Positions 33,330 through 33,589 of a DNA stretch of 33,589 nucleotides are shown one piece after another. The position numbers were made by a program, and so were the translations under genes. Numbering within the stretch: the stretch's first letter is position 1; the number at the start of each line of letters is the position of its first letter. The stretch comes from Bryobacterales bacterium (lineage in GTDB: Bacteria; Acidobacteriota; Terriglobia; Bryobacterales; UBA6623). Where the stretch lies: the NCBI GenBank assembly GCA_022825595.1, contig JAJDWM010000603.1, positions 1 to 33,589 of the forward strand, written 5' to 3'. Below the pieces are notes generated by a model. The model was not told where the DNA came from, did no database searches, and saw only the letters and a program-made list of their open reading frames with translations.

Positions 33330-33589
33330 TTCCCGTCTCCTCCGCATCCCGCCAATGTCCAAGCTGGGCGCCGCTTGTTGAGGAACGCCCTCACGCCCTC
33401 CTGCCCCTCCTCGGAGGAGCGACGGTCGGCCAATAGCTTCGCGGTCCTCAGGTGAATCGCCGCGTCGAGAGGCGATTCCGTGACTTCCCGGACCAAGCGC
33501 TTGCAAGCGGCCAACGCGCCGGGCGCTCCCAGCAACAGCCGGTCGACCACCGCCCGGGCGCGGACCTCCAGCTCGCCGGGCGGTGCGAC
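33317..33589 (-). CDS. Enoyl-CoA hydratase/isomerase family protein, C-terminal fragment truncated by the window edge
   Basis: VAPPGELEVRARAVVDRLLLGAPGALAACKRLVREVTESPLDAAIHLRTAKLLADRRSSEEGQEGVRAFLNKRRPAW is typical of the crotonase C-terminus. Confidence 0.88.
   Translation of the reverse strand, partial: VAPPGELEVRARAVVDRLLLGAPGALAACKRLVREVTESPLDAAIHLRTAKLLADRRSSEEGQEGVRAFLNKRRPAWTLAGCGGDGKCLE

Noticed and set aside
1-33589. CRISPR arrays, tRNA/rRNA genes, transposases or integrases
   Set aside because: No regularly spaced repeats, no recognisable tRNA T-loop in the intergenic regions, and no transposase/integrase motifs seen in any plausible frame. A formal tRNAscan/ISfinder/CRISPR scan was not possible here.

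Overview
This 33.6 kb window is GC-rich and densely coding. It is probably from an Acidobacteriota genome of the Bryobacterales/Solibacter type. That inference rests on a TIGR03437-like C-terminal domain on a secreted subtilase, a DUF1549/DUF1553 (PSCyt1) plus DUF1501 pair, and general gene style; no search was run. The backbone includes a Gfo/Idh/MocA oxidoreductase, a sugar-phosphate isomerase/epimerase, a long Lhr-type helicase, an NCS2 permease with an apparent GHKL/RsbW-like C-terminal tail, a heme c/DUF1549/DUF1553 plus DUF1501 pair, and a TPR protein followed by two small secreted helical proteins. It continues with an S8 protease, a heparinase-like toroid protein, endonuclease III, GlpD, dihydroorotate dehydrogenase, adenosine deaminase, a sulfatase and an enoyl-CoA hydratase. 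Partial genes sit at both edges: a cyclase-family protein on the left and an enoyl-CoA hydratase on the right. The strongest candidate for an uncharacterised system is the self-contained two-gene minus-strand module at 468-4618. It encodes a 413-aa AAA/archaeal-type ATPase followed 20 bp later by a 962-aa STAND-like NTPase with wHTH and TPR regions. It has a strong promoter embedded in inverted repeats and ends in a perfect hairpin. Other leads are a GGCGCC-repeat promoter/leader at 5331-5385, the permease-GHKL fusion, a likely decayed ApbE-like gene at about 14640-14910, a perfect inverted repeat in the divergent protease/heparinase promoter, and an overlapping enoyl-CoA hydratase-sulfatase-deaminase operon.
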